Below are positions 1 through 8,353 of a stretch of 64,000 nt of DNA, piece after piece; position 1 is the first letter of the stretch, and each line of letters opens with the position of its first letter. Position numbers and translations under genes: made by a program. Below the pieces are notes generated by a model, which was given only the letters and a program-made list of their open reading frames with translations, was not told where the DNA came from and did not search any database. Location of the stretch: positions 1 to 64,000 of the forward strand of contig NZ_PVYW01000011.1 in NCBI RefSeq assembly GCF_003001675.1, in the 5' to 3' direction. The DNA is from Cohnella sp. SGD-V74 (GTDB lineage Bacteria; Bacillota; Bacilli; Paenibacillales; Paenibacillaceae).

Positions 1-15
1 CTCTGGCCATAAAAT

Positions 16-81
16 ATCCTCCCCCGAATTGATTCTGAGGAGGATTATCTCATGGTTGCTGCAAAGAACGAAGGTGGGTAG
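16..81 (+). promoter_or_regulatory. possible leader of the ThrRS gene: RBS-sequestering hairpin and 9-codon ORF
   Basis: ATCCTCC at 16-22 is the exact complement of GGAGGAT at 39-45, so a 7-bp hairpin would cover the strong ribosome site AGGAGG. That site serves a nine-codon reading frame (ATG 52, stop TAG 79-81, peptide MVAAKNEGG) ending 39 bases before the synthetase start. This could be a translational control element or the 3' remainder of a longer leader cut off by the window edge. The peptide has no Thr codons, so classical Thr attenuation is not supported. Confidence 0.3.
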
Positions 82-120
82 GGTTTGACGCTTACCAAAA
101 TAAAAAGGAGATGCTGGACG

Positions 121-1845
121 ATGTGCAATTCCAAGCAGGAGCAAGCAAAAGCAAGCGCGGCCATGCTGTTGGCACAAGCGGTGCAAGGAAAGTTCGAGGG
201 AGTCAAGCTGGGAGTCGGGGCTGTGTCGGAGCAGGGGTTCTACTACGATTTCGAAGTGCCGGGCGCGTTCGCGGAATCGGATCTGGCCGGCGTCGAGGAG
301 GAGATGCGGAAGCTGGCGGCTGATAGGATTCCGGCGAAGCTGGAATGGATGCCGAGGGCGGAGGCGGCGGAGCTGTTCGAAGCGAAGGGGGAAAGCTGGA
401 AGGCGGAATGGCTGCGGGAGGAAGCGGAACTAGATCCGGTGCCGGTATTCTGGAGGGGGGAGTTTGCCGATGTATACCCGGACGGCTGCGCGCGGGAAGC
501 CGGGATGGACGCGCCGGTGTTCAAGCTGCTTAGCGTGGCGGGAGCTTACTGGAGGGGAGACAGCGGCAATCCGATGCTGCAGCGCGTCTACGGGGCGGCG
601 TTCGCGAGCGAGTCGGAGCTGAAGCAGTATCTCGTCTGGCAGGAGGAGGCTTCGCGGCGCGACCATCGCAAGCTGGGCAAGCAGCTCGAGCTCATTCATT
701 TCTCGGAGGAGGCTCCGGGCATGCCGTTTTACTTGCCGAAGGGGGCGGTCGTGCGGCAGGAACTGGAGAACCTGTCGAGGGAGTTTTTGCGAAAATACGA
801 ATACGAGGAAGTCCGTACGCCGCTTATCATGAACAGGCAAATGTGGGAGCAGTCGGGGCATTGGGAGCATTATCGGGACAATATGTATTTCTCGGAGCTG
901 GACGGTCATCAATTCGCCGTTAAGCCGATGAATTGTCCAGGGCACATGCTGATTTACAAGAGCAGGCTGCGTTCGTACCGGGATCTGCCGATTCGGCTGG
1001 CCGAATTCGGACAGGTGCATCGGCACGAATACAGCGGAGCGTTGAACGGCTTGTTCCGGGTTCGTACGTTCTGCCAGGATGACGCGCACATTTTCGTCCG
1101 TCCGGATCAGATCGAGGCGGAGATCGGGCGGGCGATCGCGATGATTCAGGAGATGTACGGCCTGTTCGGCTTTGAGTACAGCCTGGAACTGTCGACGCGG
1201 CCGGACGATTCCATGGGCAGCGACGAGCAGTGGGCTGAAGCCGAAGCGGCGCTGGCCAAGGTGCTGGAGAACAGCGGCCTGCCCTACCGGATCAACCCGG
1301 GAGACGGCGCGTTCTACGGTCCGAAAATCGATTTTCACATTAAGGACGCTCTGAATCGCAGCCATCAATGCGCGACGGTTCAACTGGATTTTCAGATGCC
1401 GGAGAAATTCGGTCTAGCTTACGTGGATGAGAGGAACGAGAAGCAGGCGCCGATCGTTATTCACCGCGCCGTGTACGGGTCGATCGACCGGTTTATGGGA
1501 ATTCTGATCGAGCACTATGCTGGCACGTTTCCGGCATGGCTGGCTCCCGTGCAAGCAGTGGTCATTCCGGTGGCGGACAGTCACGGGGCGTATGCGGAGG
1601 AAGCGTGCCGCGTGCTGAAGGACGCGGGAATAAGGGCGGAGACGGACTGCCGGAACGAGAAGCTCGGTTATCGCGTCCGCGAGGCGCAGCTCATGAAAAT
1701 CCCCTATGTCGCGGTCGTCGGAGACGCGGAATGGGCTGCCGGCACGGTTCAGGTCCGCATGTACGGCCGGCAGGGGCAGCAGCAATTCGGTTTGGCGGAC
1801 TTGGCGGCGGACATGCGCGGCAAAGTCGAGAGAAGGGGAATCTGA
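121..1845 (+). CDS. thrS: Threonyl-tRNA synthetase paralogue, short form lacking TGS and editing residues
   Basis: This 574-residue class II synthetase charges tRNA-Thr. I chose ATG 121 because AAGGAG lies 11 bases upstream; the TTG at 85 has no site. Usual bacterial ThrRS is about 640 residues; here the N-terminal TGS domain is absent and the protein starts inside the editing domain. The editing HxxxH motif reads A11-S-A-A-M15, and the second editing motif keeps Cys123 but has Ala in place of the catalytic His. The aminoacylation core looks intact: zinc ligands in MNCPGHM, DDAHIF and VIHRAVYGS, motif 2 around HRHEYSG, and a C-terminal anticodon-binding domain. It is therefore probably active for charging and unable to edit Ser-tRNA. 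It could be a secondary or inhibitor-resistant copy (inference). It converges on a MarR gene 12 bases away. Confidence 0.88.
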   Translation: MCNSKQEQAKASAAMLLAQAVQGKFEGVKLGVGAVSEQGFYYDFEVPGAFAESDLAGVEEEMRKLAADRIPAKLEWMPRAEAAELFEAKGESWKAEWLREEAELDPVPVFWRGEFADVYPDGCAREAGMDAPVFKLLSVAGAYWRGDSGNPMLQRVYGAAFASESELKQYLVWQEEASRRDHRKLGKQLELIHFSEEAPGMPFYLPKGAVVRQELENLSREFLRKYEYEEVRTPLIMNRQMWEQSGHWEHYRDNMYFSELDGHQFAVKPMNCPGHMLIYKSRLRSYRDLPIRLAEFGQVHRHEYSGALNGLFRVRTFCQDDAHIFVRPDQIEAEIGRAIAMIQEMYGLFGFEYSLELSTRPDDSMGSDEQWAEAEAALAKVLENSGLPYRINPGDGAFYGPKIDFHIKDALNRSHQCATVQLDFQMPEKFGLAYVDERNEKQAPIVIHRAVYGSIDRFMGILIEHYAGTFPAWLAPVQAVVIPVADSHGAYAEEACRVLKDAGIRAETDCRNEKLGYRVREAQLMKIPYVAVVGDAEWAAGTVQVRMYGRQGQQQFGLADLAADMRGKVERRGI

Positions 1846-1857
1846 CGGCGGCTCCCT

Positions 1858-2364
1858 TCAGGCGCCGGGAGCCGGGCCGGACATGTTCGACGTATCCTTG
1901 CCTTCGGTAAGCTTGAGCAGCAGCCGGTACAGATGGCCGCGCTCTTCGTCCGACAAGCTAGCGAGCATGCGATTAGCCGCTTGGGATTGATAGGCAAGCG
2001 CATCGTTCAGATGCTCGCGGGCAAGCTCGGTAAGCCGGATCAGCGTCGCTCTGCCGTCGGTCGGATCGGGCGCTCTGAGCAGAAGCCCGTCGCGTTCCAG
2101 CGCGTCAACGAAGTCGGTTACCGTTCGCGCTTTAATGTTCAGCCGTTCCGCCAGCTCCTTCATGCGGATGCTTCCCGTTTCGGCTACAGCCTCCATAACC
2201 CGCAGCCGCGGGGCCGAGATCGGGTAAGGGATCGAGAGGGAGGCAAGCTCTCCTTCCATTTCTCGCTGCATCGCGTGGGTAGCCCTGACCAGAAGATGAA
2301 GGGAGTCTATCGGAGAAGGGACAGCGGGATGCGCGTCGGTACGAGCGTCGGATTGAGTGGACAT
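1858..2364 (-). CDS. MarR-family transcriptional regulator
   Basis: The product has 168 residues with a winged-helix MarR fold from about residue 22 to 145; the recognition-helix region MKELAERLNIKARTVTDFVDA and the wing with DPTDGRATLIRLT are typical. The start ATG 2364 has AGGAGG five bases before it. The gene is divergent from the MFS pump at 2536, and the shared region carries palindromes of the size MarR dimers bind. It most likely represses the pump until a toxic small molecule releases it. The N-terminal 20 residues are Ser/Thr/Pro-rich and look unstructured. Confidence 0.85.
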   Translation of the reverse strand: MSTQSDARTDAHPAVPSPIDSLHLLVRATHAMQREMEGELASLSIPYPISAPRLRVMEAVAETGSIRMKELAERLNIKARTVTDFVDALERDGLLLRAPDPTDGRATLIRLTELAREHLNDALAYQSQAANRMLASLSDEERGHLYRLLLKLTEGKDTSNMSGPAPGA

Positions 2365-2465
2365 AGAACCTCCTGCAGCTTCCTTAAGAAGCGTTCATGC
2401 CTACAGTATAACCTTAGCCTGCCGCTGCCTACAATTGGCGGCTTGACTCCCGATGAATTACTGTG

Positions 2466-2504
2466 TATCCTCACTAACTAGAGATATAGTGAGGATACTC
2501 ACTA
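2466..2504. promoter_or_regulatory. Nested MarR-type operator palindromes between marR and the MFS gene
   Basis: Two overlapping inverted repeats share one arm. TATCCTCACTA (2466-2476) pairs exactly with TAGTGAGGATA (2487-2497), and TAGTGAGGATACTCACTA (2487-2504) is itself a 7-bp inverted repeat with a 4-base centre. An 18-base palindrome in the gap between divergent regulator and pump genes is the usual place and size for a MarR operator; the binding protein is inferred from position. Confidence 0.7.
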
Positions 2505-2535
2505 ATTAACGGGCAGTCAGGGGAGGAAGATGGGA

Positions 2536-3885
2536 ATGAAATCAGACGTTGCGGAAAAAGGAATGTTAACGGAAGAAGCAAGGGCCGAGAAGTTAATGGG
2601 GGTACTCGTGGTCGCACTTGTTTTCTCGGTGATGAATGGAACGATGTTTAATGTGGCGCTGCCGGTCATCGCCGAGCGGTTCTCGCTTGTCCCGTCGCAA
2701 GTCAGCTGGGTGATGACCTCCTATATGGTCGTCTATGCCGTCGGATCGGTCGTCTACGGCAAGCTGGCGGACAATTATTCGTTGAAGAGCTTGCTGACGT
2801 TCGGAATGCTTGTTTTTGCACTTGGGTCGATTGTCGGAATGGCGGCCGATACGTACGCGACAGTCGTTGCCGCGCGCATCCTGCAGGCCGCCGGAGCTGC
2901 CGTAATGCCGGCCGCGTCGATGATCGTTCCGGTTCGGTATTTTCCCGTGGAGAAGCGGGGGAGGGCGCTGGGCACGACGGCGGTCGGCTTGGCGCTTGGC
3001 AGCGCGCTCGGCCCGGTCGTCGCCGGAGCGATCGCCGGTCTGGGCAGCTGGAGATGGCTGTTCCTGTTCTCGCTCGTGTCGCTGGCGACGCTGCCGCTGT
3101 TCCGCAAGTATTTGGGAGACGACAAAGGACGGCCGGGACGGATCGACTGGCTCGGGGGCGGCTTGCTGGGCGCGGCGACGGCTGCGTACTTGCTGGCCAT
3201 TACGCAAGGCAAGTGGCAGATGATCGTTGCGGGAAGCGTATTGCTGCTATTGTTCATCGTGCGAATCCGCAAAACGGCCGTTCCTTTCGTTCCTCCGGCG
3301 CTGTTCGCCAACGGCCGATTCTCGGCTGGCTTGTTCATCGCTTTCCTGGCTGCGGCTCTGAACTTTTCCGTTACGTTTATGGCTCCGCAATTTTTAACGT
3401 CATTAAACAACTTGTCTCCGGGCGGCGTGGGAGCGGTATTGTTTCCGGCCGCCATCGCTTCGGCCTTGATGGGGCGGATAGGAGGAAAGCTGGCCGATCG
3501 GCGGGGCAACGGGGTTCTGGTCGGGCTTGCGTCGGGACTTCTGCTGCTCGGTTACGGATTGCTCGCGGGCTTCGTAGGCGAAGCGGCGCATTGGATCGCG
3601 CTGTTCCTGATCGCCAGCCAGATCGGTCAAACGTTCTTGCAGATCGCGATGTCGGGTACGGTTTCCCGCACGCTCGCCAAGGAGCAGGCGGGGGTTGGCA
3701 TGGGAATGCTGGCGATGCTGAATTTCATAGCGGGAGCCCTGTCGATGAGCGTAATCGGCAAGGTGCTGGATCGGACGGCGGCGGAAGCGGGAGGAGCGAG
3801 TACGTACAGCCACATTTTGATCGCCATGTGCTTGACCGTGATCTTCATCGCCGGGATGTACCGACTGCGGTTCCGTAAAGGATGA
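2536..3885 (+). CDS. MFS drug efflux transporter (DHA2/TetL-like)
   Basis: A 449-residue polytopic membrane protein of the major facilitator superfamily, with about 12-14 hydrophobic segments. The first half carries NVALPVIAERF and the motif A region GKLADNYSLKSLL, followed by the motif C-like GLALGSALGPVVAG, a combination typical of drug/proton antiporters of the EmrB/QacA and TetK/TetL type, whose length it matches. I prefer ATG 2536 over ATG 2530 because GGAGG ends at 2526 and the second start gives normal spacing. Control by the divergent MarR protein is likely. The substrate cannot be read from sequence. Confidence 0.85.
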   Translation: MKSDVAEKGMLTEEARAEKLMGVLVVALVFSVMNGTMFNVALPVIAERFSLVPSQVSWVMTSYMVVYAVGSVVYGKLADNYSLKSLLTFGMLVFALGSIVGMAADTYATVVAARILQAAGAAVMPAASMIVPVRYFPVEKRGRALGTTAVGLALGSALGPVVAGAIAGLGSWRWLFLFSLVSLATLPLFRKYLGDDKGRPGRIDWLGGGLLGAATAAYLLAITQGKWQMIVAGSVLLLLFIVRIRKTAVPFVPPALFANGRFSAGLFIAFLAAALNFSVTFMAPQFLTSLNNLSPGGVGAVLFPAAIASALMGRIGGKLADRRGNGVLVGLASGLLLLGYGLLAGFVGEAAHWIALFLIASQIGQTFLQIAMSGTVSRTLAKEQAGVGMGMLAMLNFIAGALSMSVIGKVLDRTAAEAGGASTYSHILIAMCLTVIFIAGMYRLRFRKG

Positions 3886-3944
3886 AAATGCTCCTTTTGT
3901 CGCAACCTGTTAATTAAACGAACATTAACGAAGGAGCGGGGAGC

Positions 3945-4265
3945 ATGAAGGACGCGATCGGCAAAGCGATGTCGCTGGGATTGGGATTGGCCGTAGCAGG
4001 CAAGGAGCAGGTGGAAAGGACGATCGAAGAGCTGGTGAAAAAAGGGGAGCTAAGCCGGGCCGAGTCGGGCTCGCTGACGGAGGAGCTCGTGCGCAAGGGG
4101 GAAGAGGCGAAGGCGCGAGTGGAGGATCTCGTGCGAACCCGCATTCATGCGCTGCTGGGGGACGGCACACTGGCGACGAAGGAGGACGTCGAACGCCTCG
4201 AACGGCGCTTAAGCGAACTGGAAGGACGCCTGAACGAGTTGGAGCGGCGGACGAGCGCGGATTAA
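3945..4265 (+). CDS. Phasin-like coiled-coil protein
   Basis: A 106-residue charged helical protein: a short Gly/Ala-rich start (about residues 5-20) followed by long Glu/Lys/Arg heptads, ending in the coiled coil EDVERLERRLSELEGRLNEL. It resembles the small polyhydroxyalkanoate granule-associated (phasin) family proteins that often precede an ABC1 kinase gene. The stop is 19 bases before the AarF start, so the two are very likely co-transcribed. Granule binding is not shown by the sequence; a membrane or lipid-associated partner of the kinase is equally possible. Confidence 0.65.
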   Translation: MKDAIGKAMSLGLGLAVAGKEQVERTIEELVKKGELSRAESGSLTEELVRKGEEAKARVEDLVRTRIHALLGDGTLATKEDVERLERRLSELEGRLNELERRTSAD

Positions 4266-4284
4266 TGGAAGGCGGGGGCGGCGG

Positions 4285-5958
4285 ATGAATCTGAGACAAC
4301 GGATTCGAAGGCTGCGGCGCTACCGTTCGATCGCTTCGGCGCTTGCCCGGAACGGGCTGGGCTACGTGGCGCACGACATGGGGCTGACCGATAAGCTGCT
4401 GTTTTTCCGCAGCGAGGAGCGAAGGGGCGTCAAGGGCAAAAGCCTCGGCGAGCGCATTCGCTTGCTGCTGGAAGAGCTGGGTCCGACATTCGTGAAGCTC
4501 GGTCAGATTGCCAGCTCGCGGCCCGATCTGCTTCCCGCGGACATCGTGCGGGAGCTGGAACGGCTCCAGGATCAGGTGACGGCGTTCCCGTACGAGCAAG
4601 CGTCGGCCATTATCGAGCAGGAGCTTGGGGACTCCGTGGACCGACTGTTCTCAAGCTTGTACGAGACGCCGATCGCGGCCGCTTCCATCGGGCAGGTATA
4701 CCATGCCCGGCTGAAAGACGGCCGGGACGTCGTCGTCAAAGTGCAGCGCCCGAATATTCTGCGGTTGATCGAAACGGATCTTGGCATATTGGCGGATTGG
4801 GCCAGGCTTGCGGAGAGCCGGTTGGAGTGGGCGAGGAACTACCGGCTGACCGATGTGGTGGAGGAGTTGGGACGCGCGCTGCGGGACGAGCTGGATTTCG
4901 ACAAGGAAGCGAGGCATGCCGAGCGGTTCGCGCAGGCGAACCAAGGGGCGAAGAAGATGCGGGTGCCGGCCGTGCATCGGGAATTCAGCTCAAGCCGCGT
5001 GCTGACGATGGATTACGTCGAAGGGATCAAGCTGTCCGAGCTTGGCCGCTTGGATCGCGCCGGACTTAACAGGAAGGAGCTGGCGGAGCGTTATGCGCGG
5101 ATGATTTTCCAGCAGGCGCTGGTCGAAGGCTTTTTTCATGGGGACCCGCATCCGGGCAACGTGCTGGCGCTGCCGGACGGCACGCTGGCCTGGCTCGACT
5201 TCGGGATGATGGGCCGCTTGTCGCCGGAGACGAAGAGAAGCTTCGCTTCCTTCGTCATCGCGCTGCGCAACCAGAGCTCCAAAGGCGTGCTGCGCGCCAT
5301 TTCCCGCATGGGCGCCGTGCCCGACGAGGCGGATCGGGAGCGGCTGCTGTCCGATATCGAAGAGCTGAGGGAGAAGTACTACCAGGTTCCGTTCCATCGG
5401 CTTCACCTCGGAGAAGCGGTTCACGATCTGTTTTCCGTGGCGCTGCGGCATCGCATTTCGATTCCCAAGGAGCTGACGCTGCTCGGCAAAACGTTCCTGA
5501 CGATGGAGGGCGTCGTTACGACGCTTGACCCTTCGTTCAGCATTTTCGACGTCGCCGAGCCGTTCGGGAAAAAGCTGTTCCTGGAGCGGCTGAACCCGCG
5601 GAACTGGCTGAGCGGCTGGGCCGAGGACATACCCGACTATCTCGATCTGCTCGGCGAGCTGCCGTCCAATCTGAAGCACGCGTCGCGTCTGCTCCGCCAA
5701 GGAAAGCTGCGGATCGAGGTCGCGACGCCGCAGATCGAAGCCATTATGGCCAAGATGGACCGCATCGGGAATCGACTGTCGTTCAGCATCGTGCTGCTGT
5801 CGCTTAGCATCGTCATGCTCGGCTTGATCGTCGGCGCGGCGCTGAGCCATTCCAAAACGCTGCTGTGGCGCATTCCGGTCATCGAAATCGGGTTGGGCAT
5901 CGCGTTTTTTATGCTCATCTGGCTGATTTCCTCAATTTTCCGATCGGGACGCTTTTAA
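4285..5958 (+). CDS. ABC1/AarF (UbiB-like) atypical kinase
   Basis: A 557-residue protein of the ABC1 atypical kinase family. The family signatures are visible in order: KLGQ at residue 71, the Ala-rich nucleotide loop AAASIGQVYHARLKDG, the lysine strand VVVKVQRP, the catalytic HGDPHPGN near residue 285 and the metal-binding LDFGMMG. Two hydrophobic segments end the protein (about 490-515 and 530-553), so it is anchored with the kinase in the cytoplasm. The family supports isoprenoid quinone or lipid metabolism through ATPase activity in other bacteria; the substrate here is unknown. The ribosome site is weak (GGCGGGGGCGGCGG), which fits coupling to the phasin-like gene upstream. Confidence 0.85.
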   Translation: MNLRQRIRRLRRYRSIASALARNGLGYVAHDMGLTDKLLFFRSEERRGVKGKSLGERIRLLLEELGPTFVKLGQIASSRPDLLPADIVRELERLQDQVTAFPYEQASAIIEQELGDSVDRLFSSLYETPIAAASIGQVYHARLKDGRDVVVKVQRPNILRLIETDLGILADWARLAESRLEWARNYRLTDVVEELGRALRDELDFDKEARHAERFAQANQGAKKMRVPAVHREFSSSRVLTMDYVEGIKLSELGRLDRAGLNRKELAERYARMIFQQALVEGFFHGDPHPGNVLALPDGTLAWLDFGMMGRLSPETKRSFASFVIALRNQSSKGVLRAISRMGAVPDEADRERLLSDIEELREKYYQVPFHRLHLGEAVHDLFSVALRHRISIPKELTLLGKTFLTMEGVVTTLDPSFSIFDVAEPFGKKLFLERLNPRNWLSGWAEDIPDYLDLLGELPSNLKHASRLLRQGKLRIEVATPQIEAIMAKMDRIGNRLSFSIVLLSLSIVMLGLIVGAALSHSKTLLWRIPVIEIGLGIAFFMLIWLISSIFRSGRF

Positions 5959-6023
5959 TAGTTGATCAGGGACGCGAGTGTGTTAAAATGAGTTCATCCT
6001 TGACCTTCAGCGGAGGTAGAAAG

Positions 6024-6368
6024 ATGCAACTCATTGATCCATCGATCGTACAGACGAGGCTTGACCGTCTTAGAGACCAGGAGCTCTACATCCACCTGGA
6101 GATGACGAGCGGCGCCTATGCGGCGCATTACGACAGTTCCAAGCATCCGGCGGCGACATTTATTACGAATGCATCCGTCAAATACAGCCAAGGCTCGATA
6201 TCCGGGGAAGGCCCGTACCGCGTCGGTCTGAAGACGGCCCAAGGTTGGGTATATTCGGAAGGGCTGACCCATTACGAAGAGTCGGAACAGGAACGGCTCA
6301 TTCTGGCCGGCCATGACAGCCAGGGCAAGCTGGTTGTCGCGCTGCAGCTCGGTCGGGAGCCTTTTTAA
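6024..6368 (+). CDS. yojF: YojF/DUF1806 family protein
   Basis: A 114-residue protein beginning at ATG 6024 with GGAGGT eight bases upstream. Its sequence (MQLIDPSIVQ, then a stretch of HLEMTSGAYAAH type) and its position directly before bshB2 match the YojF family of Bacillus, where yojF-yojG are paired. The function of YojF is not established; the pairing suggests a role linked to bacillithiol or related N-acetylhexosamine deacetylation. There is no signal peptide or membrane segment. Confidence 0.8.
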   Translation: MQLIDPSIVQTRLDRLRDQELYIHLEMTSGAYAAHYDSSKHPAATFITNASVKYSQGSISGEGPYRVGLKTAQGWVYSEGLTHYEESEQERLILAGHDSQGKLVVALQLGREPF

Positions 6369-6393
6369 TTGGACATGGAGAGGAATGAAGCAG

Positions 6394-7050
6394 ATGAATC
6401 GCCGTATATTGGTCATATTGCCGCATCCCGACGATGAGGCGTTCGGGTTGTCGGGCGCGCTTGCCAAGCATGTAGATGAAGGAGCGCAGATCACGTACGC
6501 CTGTCTGACGCTCGGAGAGATGGGACGGAATATGGGCATTCCGCCGTTCGCCAACCGCGTCACGCTGCCGGCCGTCCGGAAGAAGGAGCTGGAGAAGTCC
6601 TGCGAGGCGATCGGCATTCAGGATTTGCGCCTGCTGGGCTTCCATGACAAGACGATCGAATTCGAGGACCAGGAGCAACTGGACGGGAAAATTCAAGCGC
6701 TTCTGGACGAGCTCCAGCCGGAGCTGGTTTATACATTCTATCCGGGCTACAGCGTGCATCCCGATCACGACGCTACCGGAGCTGCGGTCGTTCGCACAAT
6801 CGGGAGGCTTCCCGAGGCGCGCAGGCCGGCCGTTCGCTGTATCGCGTTCGCCAACAATCACGAGCAAGCGATCGGCAAGCCGGACATCGTCGTTGACATA
6901 ACGCGGTTTCTCGAATCGAAGCTGGCGTCCATTCAGGCTCACCGCTCGCAATTCCAAGCGGCCGAATTGCTGGGCAAGAACCAGCTGAGCGACGAGGAAA
7001 TCCGGCAGCGGTTCGGTACGGAACGGTTCTGGACTTATCGGTTTGCTTAA
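6394..7050 (+). CDS. bshB2: Bacillithiol biosynthesis deacetylase BshB2 (PIG-L/LmbE family)
   Basis: A 218-residue zinc-dependent deacetylase that removes acetate from GlcNAc-malate in bacillithiol synthesis. Zinc motifs are PHPDDEAFG at the N terminus and the distal HPDHDATG near residue 127. ATG 6394 is chosen because GGAGAGG (6377-6383) lies ten bases upstream, while ATG 6385 is only one base away from that site. Length agrees with Bacillus YojG. It follows yojF by 25 bases and is followed by a palindromic repeat that may end the transcript. Confidence 0.88.
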   Translation: MNRRILVILPHPDDEAFGLSGALAKHVDEGAQITYACLTLGEMGRNMGIPPFANRVTLPAVRKKELEKSCEAIGIQDLRLLGFHDKTIEFEDQEQLDGKIQALLDELQPELVYTFYPGYSVHPDHDATGAAVVRTIGRLPEARRPAVRCIAFANNHEQAIGKPDIVVDITRFLESKLASIQAHRSQFQAAELLGKNQLSDEEIRQRFGTERFWTYRFA

Positions 7051-7070
7051 TTTTAATATGAAGAGTCGGT

Positions 7071-7300
7071 TAAAAAAGAGGTTGTCCCATAAGCAGAGTT
7101 GCTTGAGATGATCGATAGACAAAGAAGGGGTATGTACCTCCTGGAGAATGCCTCATACGCTCCTGAAACCACCTTATCACGGGTTTACCCATTCAGGTTT
7201 CAGGAGTGTATAGCATCGGAAGGAGGTACATACCCCTTGCACCTTTATCGTCGATCATTTTTTAGAGCAACTTAAAGTGCTTACGGGACAACCTTTTTTT
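7071..7300. repeat. Long palindromic MITE-like element, copy 1
   Basis: The whole stretch folds on itself. The outer arms are GGTTGTCCCATAAGCA near 7079 and its near-complement TGCTTACGGGACAACC ending at 7293, flanked by A and T runs. Inside, GGGGTATGTACCTCC pairs with GGAGGTACATACCCC, and CTCCTGAAACC pairs with GGTTTCAGGAG. There is no open frame of note. A homologous element in opposite orientation lies at 54010-54233. The layout is that of a non-autonomous terminal-inverted-repeat element; its A-run/T-run flanks could also terminate bshB2 transcription. Confidence 0.8.
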
Positions 7301-7480
7301 GGCATAATCGGCGCCGAGAGCGCCCGACAGGCTTCGACTTGCCTGGCGGCAACTTATTTTGACGCGGAAAGCTTAATTGTTCTCCCTCTACTCTTGGGTT
7401 CGACTGCAACACTGTTTCTCTAGACCCACACGAAGTTCGTTCGGTATGCTTAATGCGTTGGAGTCAGGAGGGGACCGCGC

Positions 7481-8353
7481 ATGGAAGCTTATCAGGACAT
7501 TAAGCAGGGAGAGAAAGGCGCTTGGGTAAGCATCTGCGCCTACATCGTTCTATCGGCGTTAAAACTCGCCGTCGGCCACGCATCGGGCTCGGAAGCGCTG
7601 CTGGCGGACGGTTTCAATAACGCAACGGATATCGTCGCTTCGATCGCGGTGCTTGTCGGGTTGAAAATATCGCGCAAGCCGCCGGACCGCAACCATCGGT
7701 ACGGGCATTTCCGGGCGGAGACGGTGGCGGCGCTCGTCGCTTCGTTCATTATGATGGCGGTGGGCGTTCAGGTGTTCGTCCAGGCGATCTCCAAAGTTTC
7801 GGCGCCGAATCTGGAATCGCCGGATATGATCTCGGGATGGACGGCGCTGCTGTGCGCGGCGGCCATGTTCTTCGTCTACCGGTACAACGCCAGACTGGCC
7901 AAGCGCATTAACAGCCAGGCGCTGATGGCGGCGGCGCAGGACAATCGGTCCGACGCCCTCGTCAGCATAGGCGCGTTCGCCGGAATCGTCGGCTCGCAGT
8001 TCGGAATCGCTTGGCTGGACCCGGTGACGGCGCTCATCGTCGCGGCTATCATCTGCCGGACCGCTTGGCACATTTTCAGAGACGCCACACACGCGCTGAC
8101 CGACGGCTTCGACGAGACCGAGCTGAACAAGCTTCGCAAGACGATCTACGACAGTCCCGGAGTAAAAGGAGTCAAAGATATTAAAGCGCGGGTTCACGGC
8201 AACAACGTGCTCGTCGACGTCACCATTAATGTGAACAAATACTTAAACGTGATAGAGAGCCATGCGATAACGGAGAAAATCGAGGAGAGAATGAAGGCCG
8301 ATCACAATATTTCGCATATTCACATTCATATCGAGCCTTACGAGGCAAGCTAG
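7481..8353 (+). CDS. Cation diffusion facilitator, probably manganese-type exporter
   Basis: A 290-residue CDF transporter with six predicted membrane helices (about residues 15-195) and a cytoplasmic C-terminal domain ending HIHIHIEP. The start ATG 7481 follows AGGAGGGG. In helix 2 the metal motif is ADGFNNATD and in helix 5 DNRSD, so the transport site would be Asp-Asn/Asp-Asp rather than the His-containing set of zinc CDFs. That combination is characteristic of Mn exporters such as MneP/MneS and MntE; iron or another divalent metal is the alternative. No Mn riboswitch motif was recognised in the 180 bases upstream. Confidence 0.82.
   Translation: MEAYQDIKQGEKGAWVSICAYIVLSALKLAVGHASGSEALLADGFNNATDIVASIAVLVGLKISRKPPDRNHRYGHFRAETVAALVASFIMMAVGVQVFVQAISKVSAPNLESPDMISGWTALLCAAAMFFVYRYNARLAKRINSQALMAAAQDNRSDALVSIGAFAGIVGSQFGIAWLDPVTALIVAAIICRTAWHIFRDATHALTDGFDETELNKLRKTIYDSPGVKGVKDIKARVHGNNVLVDVTINVNKYLNVIESHAITEKIEERMKADHNISHIHIHIEPYEAS

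Noticed and set aside
430-1383. Long antisense frames opposite ThrRS, GH38, metE and other genes
   Set aside because: They are mirror frames produced by GC-rich codon use; none has a family signature or a ribosome site, and the plus-strand genes are unambiguous.
7310-7400. Fragment of 5S rRNA or a yybP-ykoY manganese riboswitch before the CDF gene
   Set aside because: TTGCCTGGCGGC resembles a few bases of 5S sequence, but the match does not extend; the manganese riboswitch core sequences are not visible.
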